This document shows, one piece after another, positions 13,147-14,239 of a DNA stretch of 14,239 bases. Position 1 is the stretch's first letter. Each line of letters opens with the position of its first letter. Source of the DNA: Streptomyces roseochromogenus subsp. oscitans DS 12.976 (lineage in GTDB: Bacteria > Actinomycetota > Actinomycetes > Streptomycetales > Streptomycetaceae). The stretch is taken from positions 8,951,656 to 8,965,894 of the forward strand of contig NZ_CM002285.1 of assembly GCF_000497445.1 (NCBI RefSeq), given 5' to 3'. A program made the position numbers and the translations under genes. Below the pieces are notes generated by a model. The model did no database searches, was not told the origin of the DNA, and saw only the letters and a list, made by a program, of their open reading frames with translations.

Positions 13147-14239
13147 TCACGGCGGCACCGCGCGCAGGGCCCGCAGCACCGCCCAGACGACCGAGACCAG
13201 CGGCACCGCCACCACGGCACCGATCACCCCCGCGATGATGCTGCCCGCGATCACCGACACGGCGACGACGAGCGGGTGCAGCCGTACCGCCCAGCTCATC
13301 ACCAGCGGATGCAGCACATGGCCCTCCAGCTGGCCGATCACGACGATCAGCGCCAGTACGGCCAGCGCCGTGATCGGGCCGCGCCCGGCCAGGGCGACGA
13401 CCGTGGCGACGCCGAGCGCGACCGGCGAACCCACCAGCGGCACGAACGCCGCGAAGAACTCCAGCAGCGTCAGCGGCAGCGCGAGCGGCACCCGCAGCAC
13501 GAGCAGGGCGATGCCGACGAGCACGGCATTGGTGGCGGCCACGATGATGATGCCGCGCGTGTACCCGGCGAAGGCCCGCCAGGCCACCCGCCCCGCGCGG
13601 TCCCACGCCGTTCGGGCGCCGCTCGGCAGCAGGTTGTCGCGGATCCAGCCCCACAGGCGCTCGCCGGAATGGATGAAGAACACCGAGGAGAACAGCGCGA
13701 GCGCGGCCCCGGTGACCACCTCGACGACCCGGCCCAGCCCGCTGACGGCGCGGCTGAGCAGGCTGGAACGGTGCGTCGAGAGGTAGTGCGTGACCTGGTT
13801 CTCCAGCTCGGACAGCCGGCCCGGACTCAGCCGGAACGGCGGCCGTTGCAACCACTCCTCGATACGGTGCACCCCGCCGCGGAACTCACCCGCCAGCCGG
13901 GCCGACTCCCCGGCCACCGCGTTGCCCACCAGGGCGAGCAGAGCCAGCAGGAGCAGCAGGCTGCCCACCAGCGCCACGGCGACGCACAACGGCCTCGGCA
14001 GGATGCGGTTGAGCAGATCCGTCAGCGGGCGCAGCACGGTGGTGACGATCAGCGCGAGGAAGAGGGCGACGGCGATGAGCTGGAAGCTGCCGAGGACGCT
14101 GAAGACGCCGTAGACGACGATCCCGATGAGGATGAGCCGCCAGGCGTAGGCCGCCCCGATGCGCAGCCAGGGCACCACCCGCTCGGCCGCCGGCACCGGC
14201 CTGGGGCGCGGAGCGGCCGCGGGCCGCACGGTGTACGCC
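13147..14239 (-). CDS. AI-2E family (TqsA/PerM-like) membrane transporter; start may lie beyond the window
   Basis: About 360 residues are visible from a GTG at 14229, and the frame stays open to the window edge, so the true start may be outside. The N-terminal part has two membrane segments (WRLILIGIVVYGVFSVLGSF and LIAVALFLALIVTTVLRPLT) and a third, then a long amphipathic extracytosolic or linker region (~105-160, LAGEFRGGVHRIEEWLQRPP). The second half carries the family hallmarks: FFIHSGERLWGWI, GYTRGIIIVAATNAVLVGIA, PLTLLEFFAAFVPLVGSPVA, GQLEGHVLHPLVMSWAVRLHP and a final glycine-rich helix pair (IIAGVIGAVVAVPLVSVVWA). Members are proposed exporters or channels, with reported roles in autoinducer-2 efflux or ion/proton antiport; the substrate here is unknown. 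No partner genes are visible in the window. Confidence 0.9.
   Translation of the reverse strand, partial: AYTVRPAAAPRPRPVPAAERVVPWLRIGAAYAWRLILIGIVVYGVFSVLGSFQLIAVALFLALIVTTVLRPLTDLLNRILPRPLCVAVALVGSLLLLLALLALVGNAVAGESARLAGEFRGGVHRIEEWLQRPPFRLSPGRLSELENQVTHYLSTHRSSLLSRAVSGLGRVVEVVTGAALALFSSVFFIHSGERLWGWIRDNLLPSGARTAWDRAGRVAWRAFAGYTRGIIIVAATNAVLVGIALLVLRVPLALPLTLLEFFAAFVPLVGSPVALGVATVVALAGRGPITALAVLALIVVIGQLEGHVLHPLVMSWAVRLHPLVVAVSVIAGSIIAGVIGAVVAVPLVSVVWAVLRALRAVPP

Noticed and set aside
1..14239. CRISPR arrays, tRNA/rRNA genes, insertion sequences, transposase or integrase genes
   Set aside because: No repeat-spacer pattern, no cloverleaf with CCA-type ends and no transposase or integrase motifs were seen on either strand.

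Overview
The window is very GC-rich, with nearly all third codon positions G or C. It has many GTG starts, secreted enzymes with Tat/Sec-like leaders, and protein families typical of soil actinomycetes (spherulation-specific family 4, stand-alone maltokinase-cap protein, BD-FAE esterase, LacI and TetR regulators). This points to Streptomyces or a close relative, probably an accessory or arm-like part of a chromosome. The genus assignment is inferred from style, not proven.

Left block (1-4356, + strand). The 3' part of a spherulation-specific family 4 gene comes first, then a stand-alone maltokinase N-cap-like protein. Two secreted hydrolases follow: an M1 zinc metallopeptidase with an N-terminal jelly-roll module, and a GH25 lysozyme. 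The peptidase has a roughly 290-base leader region with ~20-bp tandem motifs and a perfect hairpin, and a 13-bp hairpin terminator follows it.

Middle block (4340-9164). On the minus strand an MFS transporter is followed after 34 bases by a frameshifted surE-type 5'/3'-nucleotidase pseudogene and then a small membrane protein. A LacI-family regulator is divergent from the transporter. Near-identical 14-bp palindromes (consensus GTTACACGTGTAAC) lie twice in the LacI/MFS divergent region and once, perfectly, in front of a BD-FAE-like alpha/beta-hydrolase gene on the far side of lacI. The regulator, transporter (with nucleotidase remnant) and esterase therefore look like one local regulon. A short-chain dehydrogenase lies upstream of the esterase on the same strand, with a different AT-rich palindrome in front of it.

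Scar region (10195-11148). It holds the C-terminal remnant of a LysE-type transporter on the minus strand and a truncated membrane-protein remnant on the plus strand. On the minus strand there is also a 47-codon gene for a tiny exported peptide with a very strong ribosome binding site. The rest, to about 11148, shows no recognisable gene except a strong hairpin terminator.

Right block (11149-14239). An FAD-dependent monooxygenase and a TetR regulator are divergent. Their shared promoter carries two palindromes on the motif TCTACA-N2-TGTAGA plus a further half site. After a probable bidirectional terminator comes an AI-2E-family transporter on the minus strand, whose start may lie beyond the window.

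I found no clearly new multi-gene system. The best candidates for a second look are the three-operator LacI regulon, the tiny exported peptide, the M1 peptidase leader, and the surE gene hit by about five indels.
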